Shown: positions 1-9,031 of the stretch, one piece after another
Layout of the letters: the number at the start of each line of letters is the position of its first letter
How positions within the stretch are numbered: position 1 is the stretch's first letter
Origin: JBNKFV01 sp050290265
Lineage (GTDB): Bacteria; Pseudomonadota; Gammaproteobacteria; Pseudomonadales; Cellvibrionaceae
Assembly: GCA_050290265.1 (NCBI GenBank)
Contig: JBNKHI010000008.1
Coordinates: forward strand, 1 to 64,000
Direction of reading: 5' to 3'
Length of the DNA stretch: 64,000 nucleotides
Program-made: the position numbers and the translations under genes
Notes under the pieces: generated by a model
Told to the model about the DNA's origin: nothing
The model's input: only the letters and a program-made list of their open reading frames with translations
The model's database searches: none

Positions 1-130
1 AGAGTTTTCATAACATTTGCTCTAGCATTAAACGTATATACGTAGATTTAATAAAGTAGGTGGGCGACTCTATCACAGGGAAGACAGTCACTTAAATGAT
101 GGGAAAGAAATAGGAATAAACTAAAAAGAA

Positions 131-649
131 TTAAGAACAGCCCAGCTGCTTGACAATTTCATCGACGATCGCTTTTGCACCCAAGCGATCCGTATCAATA
201 ACAACATTAGCCACCTCCCGATAAAGCGGATCGCGCTCAGCGAGCAACTCCGCAATGCGCCCTCGAGGATCGGGGACTTGCAACAACGGGCGTTTTTTAT
301 CCTTAGCTGTACGATCAACCAACCGCTCAAGACTGGCGGTCAAATAGACTACTCCGGAAGAGCGAGCCAGTAAGTCACGATTCTCGGGCATTACGACAAC
401 CCCTCCACCCGTCGCAAGCACGGTATTGTCCTGACTCAGAAACTCAGACAGCACCGAGGTCTCCCTTTTTCTAAACCCCTCTTCGCCCTCCACATCAAAT
501 ATCCACGGAATGTCTGCACCGGTTCTATCTTCAATAATCCGATCGGTATCAACAAACTGGAAACGCAAGTGATGGGCCAGCTGACGACCAATAGTAGACT
601 TACCGGCCCCCATGGGGCCGATAAGAATGATAGTACTGACTGGGGACAT
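131..649 (-). CDS. aroK: Shikimate kinase
   Basis: Phosphorylates shikimate with ATP in the cytoplasmic chorismate pathway. The 172-residue length is normal for AroK. A Walker A loop GPMGAGKST lies near residues 12-20, the shikimate-binding DTD is near residue 35, and the GGG of the substrate pocket follows LATGGG near residue 80. It is the last gene seen of the pil block, 7 bases after pilQ, the usual pilMNOPQ-aroK-aroB arrangement of gammaproteobacteria. The 130 bases between its stop and the left window edge hold no readable gene, so aroB, if it follows, lies outside. Confidence 0.97.
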   Translation of the reverse strand: MSPVSTIILIGPMGAGKSTIGRQLAHHLRFQFVDTDRIIEDRTGADIPWIFDVEGEEGFRKRETSVLSEFLSQDNTVLATGGGVVVMPENRDLLARSSGVVYLTASLERLVDRTAKDKKRPLLQVPDPRGRIAELLAERDPLYREVANVVIDTDRLGAKAIVDEIVKQLGCS

Positions 650-656
650 AGACAGA

Positions 657-2837
657 TTAGTTAGTCATGGTTGGAGCAAGAATCCGAGGCGTAATGAAGA
701 TAATCAATTCACGCTTCTGCTCAGATTGCGAGGTCTTTTTGAACAAACGCCCCAGCACAGGGATATCACCTAACAATGGCACCTTAGTTTCACCATTGAC
801 CGTCTGGTTTTGGAATATGCCGCCCAGCACGATAGTTTCACCATTACCGACCAATACTTTTGTTTCCAGCTGTGTGACATCAATAATTGGAATATCGCTC
901 GCCGTATCGACATCACCAACAGAATCCTGATTTATCTTTAGCGACATAATAATTCTGTTATCGGGTGTGATTTGAGGGGTCACCTCTAATTTCAAGACAG
1001 CTTCTTTAAATGCTGTAGTAGTCGCACCACTGGCACTCGCCTCTTGATAAGGGATTTCTTTACCCGACTGAATAAAAGCAACCTGCTTGTCCCCGGTGAT
1101 TACTTTAGGCTGCGACACAATCTCCGCATAGCCAGAATCTTCTAAAGCAGACAATTCCATATCGACAAAGAAATTATCGCTTAACACAGAGAACGCAAAT
1201 GAGCCCGCAGGATTTAGCACACCCAAATCAACCGCGGTAGTGTCATTTAGCAGAATCTCTTCAAGCTGGCCATCACCATCAAAGTCAATAAAATCCCCAA
1301 AAACCATACCGTCACCGACATTAATGTTTCGAGAACCACCAAAACCAAACGCATTCTGCCCACTATCAGACACTTCAAAACCTTCGGCGCCCCATTTAAC
1401 ACCAAGCTCTTTAGCAAAATCCGAGTTAGCCGTGACGATGCGCGCCTCAATCATGACCTGACGAATAGGAATATCAATCTGCTTGATCAACTTACGGAAA
1501 GCAGAAATCTTTTCTTCCGTATCCGTTAAAATAATCGAATTGGTGCGCTTATCGACAATAGCACTGCCGCGCTCAGACAAAATACTCGCAGTAGCAGGGC
1601 CATTATTATTGCCGCTGTTATTGGTATTTTGGCCTTCTTTAACCTTAAACAATTTAAACAGCTCTTCTGCATCTGCGTACAGAACTTGAACAAACTCAGT
1701 GCGCAGCGGTGCCAACTCTTGCAACTGACGCTGAGTTTCAAGTTCTTGACGCTCTCTCTCGGCAATTTCAGCTGCAGGCGCAACCATCAGCACATTACCA
1801 ATTTGGCGACTATCCAGTCCTTTGGTTTTCAAGACGATAGCAAGAGCTTGATCCCAAGGCACATTGTCCAAACGAAGGGTAATCTTGCCTTCAACAGTAT
1901 CACTGGCAACCAGGTTCAACTCAGTGAAGTCAGCGATCAACTGTAATACTGCACGTACGTCGATGTCCTGAAAGTTAAGAGAAAGCTTATCTCCAACATA
2001 GGCGAACTTACTTTTTAACTCCTCCTGCTCCTGCTCAGTCAACGGTTTTACGCTGATGACATATTCATTGTCGGCCTGATAAGCCAAGTAATCATAAACG
2101 CCCTCTGGGTCAACCGTTACCAGCGTATCTCGACCATCGTATTTCACATCAACATAAGAAACAGGCGTTGCGAAATCGGTCACATCCAACCGGCGACGCA
2201 ACTCTTGCGGCAGCATAGTATCGAGAAAACTAACATTTATCTTCCCATCACGCTCTTCCACATCGATAGAAACATGGGGGTCTGACAAATCAATAATAAT
2301 TTTACCTTCCCCATCTTTTCCACGTCGAAAATCTACATTTGTGATATCAGCTTTTGCTTTAGTTCCAGAAAAGCCACTGGTCGATGCAAGCGTTTTGGTC
2401 GAACGGGCTGCATAAGCTTCGGAAACAACCTGCTTTTCACCGACTTCAACGATTAGAGAACTACCATCCACTCTTGTCTGATAATTACTTAGCTCAACCA
2501 TGTTCAAAATCAAGCGCGTCCGCCCTCCAGCGGAGAGCACCACTGCACTTTGTGCATTGCCGAACGACAATGGGAATTTTTTCGTCGTCAATGAATTATC
2601 AACACCGGGAAAATCCAGCACAATTCTGGCAGGCTGATCAATGACATAGCCTTTCGGCGTGTCAGGCTGCTGATCAAAATCAAGGCGCACCTCGAACCGC
2701 TGGCCAGGCAGAGCAGAAAAATGCACGTCCTGCAGGACTGTAGCCCAAGCACTCTGTACAGAAACGCCTGTCAACAGCATGGCGAGCACGACCTTTGCGC
2801 CCGTTTTTATGGAAGTCATAAAGTACCGAATACTCAT
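657..2837 (-). CDS. pilQ: Type IV pilus secretin PilQ
   Basis: Outer-membrane secretin through which the type IV pilus leaves the cell. At 726 residues it is typical for PilQ. A signal peptide covers about residues 1-32. Two AMIN (peptidoglycan-binding) regions follow (about 33-125 and 160-260), then an STN-like region (about 285-350), a NolW/N1 region (about 380-455) and the C-terminal secretin core with the conserved VPLLGDIPVLGRLF motif near residue 690. It follows pilP by 6 bases in one operon. An in-frame ATG six codons in is an alternative start that keeps the signal peptide. Confidence 0.97.
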   Translation of the reverse strand: MSIRYFMTSIKTGAKVVLAMLLTGVSVQSAWATVLQDVHFSALPGQRFEVRLDFDQQPDTPKGYVIDQPARIVLDFPGVDNSLTTKKFPLSFGNAQSAVVLSAGGRTRLILNMVELSNYQTRVDGSSLIVEVGEKQVVSEAYAARSTKTLASTSGFSGTKAKADITNVDFRRGKDGEGKIIIDLSDPHVSIDVEERDGKINVSFLDTMLPQELRRRLDVTDFATPVSYVDVKYDGRDTLVTVDPEGVYDYLAYQADNEYVISVKPLTEQEQEELKSKFAYVGDKLSLNFQDIDVRAVLQLIADFTELNLVASDTVEGKITLRLDNVPWDQALAIVLKTKGLDSRQIGNVLMVAPAAEIAERERQELETQRQLQELAPLRTEFVQVLYADAEELFKLFKVKEGQNTNNSGNNNGPATASILSERGSAIVDKRTNSIILTDTEEKISAFRKLIKQIDIPIRQVMIEARIVTANSDFAKELGVKWGAEGFEVSDSGQNAFGFGGSRNINVGDGMVFGDFIDFDGDGQLEEILLNDTTAVDLGVLNPAGSFAFSVLSDNFFVDMELSALEDSGYAEIVSQPKVITGDKQVAFIQSGKEIPYQEASASGATTTAFKEAVLKLEVTPQITPDNRIIMSLKINQDSVGDVDTASDIPIIDVTQLETKVLVGNGETIVLGGIFQNQTVNGETKVPLLGDIPVLGRLFKKTSQSEQKRELIIFITPRILAPTMTN

Positions 2838-2843
2838 ATGCCG

Positions 2844-3377
2844 TTATTCCTTCTCTTCTAATTCCAGTGTTTTCGGCCGTTCAACCCAACCGTCCAAACC
2901 ATCTGATACGATCTCAACCACAGTCAGTTGTGTCGGTGTTGTCAAAACCACCTTGCCGTGATCCTTACCCATATAGTTACCATTCTTCACCCTGTGCACG
3001 CCCCCTTGACCATCAACAATCAACGCCCACAACGTGTCGTCTTTCTTAATGGTCCCTACCATATGAAGCGAACTCATACTAAAGCTCTCCAAAAATTCTT
3101 TCTGGCGATTAAAATCAGGCTTTAGATCACTCTTTTTACCCAGGATGTATTCTTCTACGATTTTAACAGGTGGATCGAAAGGGCTTCGCAAAGTAGCAGC
3201 ACTATAGGTAAATGTTTCGTAGGCACGAAAAGCCGGCAAAGGCTCCACATCTCCACCGGGCCTGCGCAATGTTTCGTCCATATAAGCCCGTAAATCTGCA
3301 TTATCTTGATTACCAGAACAGCCAGCGAGAGCAGAACACAAGAGAATTAAGCCAATGGTTAGATACTTACTAATCAT
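2844..3377 (-). CDS. pilP: Type IV pilus lipoprotein PilP
   Basis: Inner-membrane-anchored lipoprotein that links the PilMNO platform to the PilQ secretin. The N-terminus is a lipoprotein signal peptide ending in a lipobox (ALAGC, Cys near residue 20). The C-terminal half carries the beta-rich domain known to contact PilQ (motif LRSPFDP near residue 62, then VGTIKKDD and WALIVDGQGGVHRVKNGNYMG). The start overlaps the pilO stop by 4 bases (ATGA), so translation is probably coupled. Confidence 0.95.
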   Translation of the reverse strand: MISKYLTIGLILLCSALAGCSGNQDNADLRAYMDETLRRPGGDVEPLPAFRAYETFTYSAATLRSPFDPPVKIVEEYILGKKSDLKPDFNRQKEFLESFSMSSLHMVGTIKKDDTLWALIVDGQGGVHRVKNGNYMGKDHGKVVLTTPTQLTVVEIVSDGLDGWVERPKTLELEEKE

Positions 3378-4021
3378 TTCGTTGAGCTCCTGCTATTTTG
3401 CGCGACGGAACTAGCTCCTTCTTCCTGAGCCTTATAACGATAAGTCTTCGCATTTATATCCATGGTCAGCAAACCGTCATCCGACACAATCTTGTAATCA
3501 TGTAAGGTAACAATCCGAGGAAGACCCGCTATACCACTAACAAACCCACCAAAATCGTGATATCCACCCTCAACAGAAATCTTGATAGGCAGCTCAACAT
3601 AAAACTCCCCCACAACCTCTGGCTGAAGGTCGATACTATTTATCTTCAAACCACTTGAAGAGCCCCGCTCCGTAATATCTTCCAGAAGCCCAGGAACTTC
3701 GGTATCACTTGGCAACTGCGACAGCAACGCACTGAAGGACTTATCGATTTCAGACATCTGCTCCCGATAAGCTTCCAAATTTGCAGCATCGTGCGACTTC
3801 TTCTGAAAAGTTTGCCTTAGCGTAATCTCTTCTCTTTGCGCTCTTTCATAACTTTCATTAAGGTCTTTGACCTTTAGAAAATATCCGAGACCGATAATGA
3901 TAGCGGCTAACAAAACCGCCACAAACACCTTACCGGCCATGGGCCAAGTGCCAATCCTGTCAAAATCTATATCCGACAAATCCAGATTATTTAATTGGTC
4001 TAGCGTATCCTGCAAGGCCAT
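3374..4021 (-). CDS. pilO: Type IV pilus inner membrane protein PilO
   Basis: Bitopic inner-membrane protein that dimerises with PilN in the pilus alignment complex. It has a short cytoplasmic N-terminus, one membrane segment at about residues 30-48, a coiled-coil stretch (about 55-105) and a periplasmic ferredoxin-like domain to residue 215. The start overlaps the pilN stop by one base. The C-terminal 20 residues are Ser-rich and less conserved. Confidence 0.95.
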   Translation of the reverse strand: MALQDTLDQLNNLDLSDIDFDRIGTWPMAGKVFVAVLLAAIIIGLGYFLKVKDLNESYERAQREEITLRQTFQKKSHDAANLEAYREQMSEIDKSFSALLSQLPSDTEVPGLLEDITERGSSSGLKINSIDLQPEVVGEFYVELPIKISVEGGYHDFGGFVSGIAGLPRIVTLHDYKIVSDDGLLTMDINAKTYRYKAQEEGASSVAQNSRSSTK

Positions 4022-4596
4022 TACGCATCCCCCTTATCTTCTTTCGGGGTAGAAATCGTTATCGTCATCTCAAATTCATTGGGTACATAGTCAGCACTCT
4101 CATCAGCGCCTTCAACCTTTTGCACGCGCAGCAAATTCGGATTTTCAAACCACTCAGACTCATCCAGGCGGCGCATTAAACTTGACACCCGATTGTTCGA
4201 CTCTGCAACACCCTTAATTGATAAAATCATGTTCTCACGCGTTATCTCAGTGAAATATACGCCATCGGGAAGAGAACGAACGATGTCATCGAACACCCGC
4301 ACGATGACAGGACGATTACCTTGCAAGTCCTGAATAACGCGCATTCGCTCAATAAGCTCATCCTTTCGTTTTTGCAGCTCACGAATCTCTGTAACCTGCT
4401 TATCCAATCTACTGATCTCGGCCTGCAAGATTTGGTTACGACCACGCTGGTGCTCGATATTGCTATCAACAGACTGAATCCAGACAAAAGCCACGACAGC
4501 AGCAGCAATCGCCACCCCGGCCAAGATCGTCAGGTACTCTTTCTTTTTTTCCTGACGATATTCGTCGCGCCAAGGTAAAAGGTTAATCTTCGCCAT
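4021..4596 (-). CDS. pilN: Type IV pilus assembly protein PilN
   Basis: Inner-membrane partner of PilO and PilM. The N-terminal motif INLLPWR at residues 4-10 is the conserved cytoplasmic peptide that docks into PilM. A membrane segment at about 22-42, a coiled coil (about 45-95) and a periplasmic domain follow. The start overlaps the pilM stop by one base, so pilM-N-O-P are translationally chained. Confidence 0.96.
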   Translation of the reverse strand: MAKINLLPWRDEYRQEKKKEYLTILAGVAIAAAVVAFVWIQSVDSNIEHQRGRNQILQAEISRLDKQVTEIRELQKRKDELIERMRVIQDLQGNRPVIVRVFDDIVRSLPDGVYFTEITRENMILSIKGVAESNNRVSSLMRRLDESEWFENPNLLRVQKVEGADESADYVPNEFEMTITISTPKEDKGDA

Positions 4597-5663
4597 TAAT
4601 CAAACCCCCGCAATGCCAATCCTGTAGCAATCATTAGAGACGGGGCATCATTAGCAAGAGCAGAAGCATTGACTCGGGACGACACCGACATATTGACGAA
4701 TGGATTGGCAACACTCACTTGCGTTCCTAATTTCTCTTCAATCAACCCGGCCAACCCATCCATTGCAGCAACCCCTCCTGCCAACACAACATAATCGATA
4801 TCGTTATATTGACTGGACGAGAAAAAGAACTGCAGCGACCGCGTTACCTGCTGCACAACAGACGCCTTGAACGGCTCCAAGACTTCAGATTCGTAGTCAT
4901 CCGGCAGACCACCCTGCTTCTTAGCCAAGCCTGCCTCTTCAACAGACAGACCGTAGCGTCGCTGAATTTCCTCAGTAAGCTGCTTACCACCAAACAATTG
5001 CTCACGGGTATAAACAGTGGTTCCGTTAATCAAAACGCTCAGCGTAGTCATCGTTGAACCAATATCAACAATGGCGATCACCTGATCCTCCTGCTCCTCA
5101 AACTGCTGAGCTAGCAGTGCAAAGGCACGCTCCATTGTATAGGCTTCAACATCCACGATTTTCGGCGTAAGCCCTGCAGCCTCTAAAGACTCAACGCGCG
5201 AATCAACGTGCTCACGACGACATGCCGCCAGCAAAACGTCTACCTGATCAGGATCGCGGTCAGATACTTTTTGAACTTCAAAGTCGATAGCGACCTCTTC
5301 GAGGGGGTAAGGAATATATTGATCAGCCTCAAGCGAAAGCTGATCTTCCATAGCGTCATCGCTTAAATCACCAGGCATTTCTATAACCTTAGTAATCACA
5401 GCAGAGCCGGCGACAGCAACGGCCGCATTCTTCAGCTTGCATTTCGAAGATGTGACGAGCGCTTTGATACACTCGGCGACCGCTTCAACCTCGTTGATGT
5501 TCTTTTCAACCACAGCATTAGGGGGCAATGCTCTCACCCCATAACTCTCCACTCGAAAGTGATCGCCCTGACGGCTCAACTCGAGTAACTTGACGGAGGT
5601 TGAGCTGATATCTAGCCCAACAACCGGCTTGGTCTTTTGTTCCAAGAAGCCCAGAATGCCCAT
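4596..5663 (-). CDS. pilM: Type IV pilus assembly ATPase-like protein PilM
   Basis: Cytoplasmic actin-fold protein that binds the PilN N-terminus at the base of the pilus machine. The ASKHA nucleotide-binding signatures are visible: VGLDISSTSVKLLEL near residue 15, IVDIGSTMTTLSV near residue 198 and VLAGGVAAMDGL near residue 294. The 355-residue length fits the family. It is the first gene of the pil operon; the 155-base gap to the divergent PBP1a gene must hold promoters for both directions. Confidence 0.97.
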   Translation of the reverse strand: MGILGFLEQKTKPVVGLDISSTSVKLLELSRQGDHFRVESYGVRALPPNAVVEKNINEVEAVAECIKALVTSSKCKLKNAAVAVAGSAVITKVIEMPGDLSDDAMEDQLSLEADQYIPYPLEEVAIDFEVQKVSDRDPDQVDVLLAACRREHVDSRVESLEAAGLTPKIVDVEAYTMERAFALLAQQFEEQEDQVIAIVDIGSTMTTLSVLINGTTVYTREQLFGGKQLTEEIQRRYGLSVEEAGLAKKQGGLPDDYESEVLEPFKASVVQQVTRSLQFFFSSSQYNDIDYVVLAGGVAAMDGLAGLIEEKLGTQVSVANPFVNMSVSSRVNASALANDAPSLMIATGLALRGFD

Positions 5664-5818
5664 TTTTCTATCTATTTCCGTGACTTAGATGAGTTTCATG
5701 TTATAGCACTTTAAGTTAACGCTGCAACAACCTTTTACATATGTTCCGCAAGGAAAAGGCCTTATAATTGGCCGCCTAACCTTCAAATACACCTAACTTA
5801 TTAATTAACTTAGAAAAA

Positions 5819-8515
5819 ATGCCTAAATCCAAACCAATATTAATTTTCTTACTTTGGTCACTTTTCGCAGGAGCCGCCGTACTAGGCGCTGCGTTTTCTG
5901 GCATGTACCTATACCTTAGCCCCAAATTGCCTACAGTTGAAACCCTACGCGACACACAATTGCAAACACCTTTGAGAATCTATTCACAAGATCAGCAATT
6001 AATTGGGCAATTTGGCGAAAAACGCCGGTCACCGATAACATTTGCTGAAATACCAGATAACTTTGTGCATGCAATACTCGCCGCAGAAGATGACCGCTTC
6101 TTTTCACACAATGGCTTTGATCTCAAAGGCTTTCTGCGCGCCGTAACCCACTTAATCCGGACCGGTACCAAAGGCCCTGGTGGTAGCACTATTACGATGC
6201 AAGTCGCACGTAATTACTTTCTATCCTCAGAAGTTACCTTTACTCGTAAGCTAAACGAGATACTACTGGCCTTACAAATTGAAAGAGAGCTAAGCAAACA
6301 AGAAATTTTGGAGCTCTATATCAATAAAATCTTCTTAGGCAACCGGGCCTACGGCATTCAAGCTGCCGCCCAGGTCTACTATGGTAAAACCATCGACCAG
6401 TTATCACTGGCACAACTAGCGATGATTGCCGGATTACCGAAAGGCCCATCGATATTCAACCCGCTAGCCAATCCGGAAAGAGCCTTGGAACGCCGCAACT
6501 GGATTCTTGAGCGCATGCTAAAGCTTAACTTCATCAGCCAGGAAGAATATCTGGCGGCAAACCAAGAGCCGCTTACAGAGTCATACCACGGATTCAGCTT
6601 AGACCTAGATGCCCCGTATGTCGCGGAAATAGCTCGCAAAAAAATACTAGAACTTATTGGCAATGGCGCCTACACCGACGGCTACAAAATTTACACAACG
6701 GTTAATGCCCGCATGCAAAAGGCCGCACAAACGGCAATTGTTGACGGTCTGATTAACTATGATCGGCGTCACGGCTATCGGGGGCCAGAAAAGCAATTAC
6801 CCGTAGGTTACATGTCTGCTAATTCGCAAACGAACACCCAGGACAACAATCAACTAGACACCAACCTACCAACTGAAAAAGAAATAGATATCGAACCCTG
6901 GCTAAAGTCGCTAAAAGCTATACCCAGCTATGGCGGTTTGGAAGCAGCCGCAGTCTACCGTTTTAATGAAGATAAAAGCGTCACCGCACTGCTTGCTGAT
7001 GGTCGTTTAATTAACATTGATTGGAAACATGGGCTCGCACATACTCGGCGCTATATATCTGAAAACCGCCGGACCACACGCTTCTCAGCGCCGGAAGAGT
7101 TTTTAGCGCTTGGCGATGTTATCCGCGTACACGAAAAAACAAAAGATTACTGGGAGTTTCAACAATTACCTTTGGCACAAGCAGCCCTGGTCTCTCTCAA
7201 ACCAGAGAATGGCGCGATCCTATCCATTGTTGGTGGGTTCGACTTTTACCAAAGCCACTTTAATAGAGCGACTCAAGCTGCTCGTCAACCTGGCTCAAAC
7301 TTCAAACCTTTTATCTACACTAACGCGCTGGAAAGCGGCTTCACTGCAGCCAGCATTATCAATGATGCACCTATAGTATTTGATGACTCTACGCTGGAAA
7401 GCACCTGGCGCCCAGAAAACAGCAGCGGCAATTTTTATGGGCCAACACGGCTAAGAAAGGCGCTTTATAATTCACGCAATCTAGTGTCTATTCGCCTTCT
7501 ACGAAGCATGGGGATTAGCCAAACTATCGAGCGTCTTGGGCGCTTTGGCTTTGACACAAAGGACTTCCCGCGCGATTTATCTCTGGCACTGGGCAGTCAC
7601 AGCTTAACACCACTGCAAATTGCCACTAGCTATGCCATTTTCGCCAATGGCGGATTCCGCGTAGAACCCTATTTAATCGACCGCATTGAAGACATCGATG
7701 GCAACATCGTTTATCAGGCTGCCCCCCTCACAGCCTGCGATTCAGACTGCCTCAACAAACGAGAAGAGCAAACTCGCGAAGATAAGCAGGAAAACGCGAT
7801 AAAGCTAGCGGAATCAAGTAGCAGCCAGAACCAAGATATTGACAATGCCGAAGCAACGCTAGAGGCACAACTGGCAGCAGCTTTGCAAGCCGAAATTGAC
7901 AGTAGTGCAGACGAAGAAACCGCAATGGCAGAATCTACTGCATCAGCGAAAGCGCCCACGGAGCAAAGCGATAACCCCGCAATTCAAGAACCACCACAAA
8001 GCTTCCCACCGCTGGCTCCCAGAGTTGTCAGCGAGCAAGTGGTGTACATCATGAACTCTATTCTTAGAGACGTCATTCAAAAAGGCACAGGCCGCAAAGC
8101 ACGAGTACTGGAAAGGAGTGATATTGCAGGCAAAACGGGTACAACCAATGGGCCAAAAGACGCGTGGTTTTCCGGCTTTAACCCAGATGTTGTCACCACT
8201 ACATGGCTGGGTTTCGACCAAAACCTTCTCTTGGGCCGAAATGAATACGGTGGCTCAGCGGCGCTACCCATATGGATTAACTTCATGCGCGAAGCACTGC
8301 GCGGCGTCCCCATTAAACAGCCCAAGCAACCCGAAGGCCTAGTAACAGTTCGGATTGACGCCGAGACAGGAGAGCGAGCCCGCACGGATGACGCCAATGC
8401 AATCTTTGAAATATTCCGAAGTGAATACGCCCCTAAAGAACGCACCGACATGAACACTTCCGAAACTCAAAACCCTTATCAGGAAAATGCCCCACTGCCA
8501 CAAGAGATTTTCTGA
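5819..8515 (+). CDS. mrcA: Penicillin-binding protein 1A (bifunctional)
   Basis: Class A PBP that polymerises and crosslinks peptidoglycan at the inner-membrane periplasmic face. An N-terminal anchor (about residues 8-32) is followed by a glycosyltransferase domain with EDDRFF near residue 90 and GGSTITMQ near 121. The transpeptidase domain has SxxK (Ser493, Lys496), the SxN motif (SRN near 556) and KTGTT (Lys772). Residues about 640-725 form a low-complexity Glu/Ala/Ser-rich insertion, beginning with two close cysteines, which makes the protein longer than E. coli PBP1a. It diverges from pilM, as in many pseudomonads, and ends before a strong terminator. Confidence 0.96.
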   Translation: MPKSKPILIFLLWSLFAGAAVLGAAFSGMYLYLSPKLPTVETLRDTQLQTPLRIYSQDQQLIGQFGEKRRSPITFAEIPDNFVHAILAAEDDRFFSHNGFDLKGFLRAVTHLIRTGTKGPGGSTITMQVARNYFLSSEVTFTRKLNEILLALQIERELSKQEILELYINKIFLGNRAYGIQAAAQVYYGKTIDQLSLAQLAMIAGLPKGPSIFNPLANPERALERRNWILERMLKLNFISQEEYLAANQEPLTESYHGFSLDLDAPYVAEIARKKILELIGNGAYTDGYKIYTTVNARMQKAAQTAIVDGLINYDRRHGYRGPEKQLPVGYMSANSQTNTQDNNQLDTNLPTEKEIDIEPWLKSLKAIPSYGGLEAAAVYRFNEDKSVTALLADGRLINIDWKHGLAHTRRYISENRRTTRFSAPEEFLALGDVIRVHEKTKDYWEFQQLPLAQAALVSLKPENGAILSIVGGFDFYQSHFNRATQAARQPGSNFKPFIYTNALESGFTAASIINDAPIVFDDSTLESTWRPENSSGNFYGPTRLRKALYNSRNLVSIRLLRSMGISQTIERLGRFGFDTKDFPRDLSLALGSHSLTPLQIATSYAIFANGGFRVEPYLIDRIEDIDGNIVYQAAPLTACDSDCLNKREEQTREDKQENAIKLAESSSSQNQDIDNAEATLEAQLAAALQAEIDSSADEETAMAESTASAKAPTEQSDNPAIQEPPQSFPPLAPRVVSEQVVYIMNSILRDVIQKGTGRKARVLERSDIAGKTGTTNGPKDAWFSGFNPDVVTTTWLGFDQNLLLGRNEYGGSAALPIWINFMREALRGVPIKQPKQPEGLVTVRIDAETGERARTDDANAIFEIFRSEYAPKERTDMNTSETQNPYQENAPLPQEIF

Positions 8516-8555
8516 TGCTGATGCAGACTTCGTTGACTGCAGTACGTTGACTCAA

Positions 8556-8593
8556 GCATAAAAAAACGCCGGATATACCGGCGTTTTTTATGC
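8556..8593. terminator. Bidirectional Rho-independent terminator
   Basis: A GCATAAAAAA arm precedes ACGCCGG-ATATA-CCGGCGT and continues into TTTTTTATGC. The perfect GC stem is flanked by A and T runs, so it can stop both the plus-strand PBP1a transcript and the minus-strand rpmE transcript that converge here. Confidence 0.93.
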
Positions 8594-8627
8594 GTTTTAG
8601 CTGGTGAGTAAACACCCTTTGAAACGT

Positions 8628-8840
8628 TTACTTTTTGATACGATTGCTGAAACGCTGCTTAAATCGATCAATACGGCCACCTGTATCAACAACTTTTTGC
8701 TTACCGGTGTAAAAAGGATGGCACTCTGAACACACGTCAATATGTAGATCACTACCCAAGGTAGAGCGAGTGTTAATAACGTTACCACAACTACAAGTTG
8801 CAGTAATTTTGGTGTATTCAGGATGAATATTTGCTTGCAT
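8628..8840 (-). CDS. rpmE: 50S ribosomal protein L31
   Basis: Large-subunit ribosomal protein of 70 residues. It has the four zinc-binding cysteines of the C+ form (CSC near residues 16-18 and CSEC near 37-40), so it is the zinc-containing L31 rather than the zinc-starvation paralogue. It sits next to priA as in Pseudomonas and is transcribed divergently from it. A longer upstream start in the same region is in another frame and is not supported. Confidence 0.97.
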   Translation of the reverse strand: MQANIHPEYTKITATCSCGNVINTRSTLGSDLHIDVCSECHPFYTGKQKVVDTGGRIDRFKQRFSNRIKK

Positions 8841-9031
8841 GTCACTGGCCTCATTACTATCGTGTGTGCCGCCACCCGATCAATTGTCGGGCACCGCACT
8901 GCGGTTAAATTTTGGGCGAATCGAAAAAGAGCGCGAATACTACCAGAACCTTTTCCAATAGCAAGTGTTTCTGAGCGCTTATCGGCTTCATCTTTTTCTA
9001 CAACGAAAGCTCAGCAAACTAGCGAATACGC

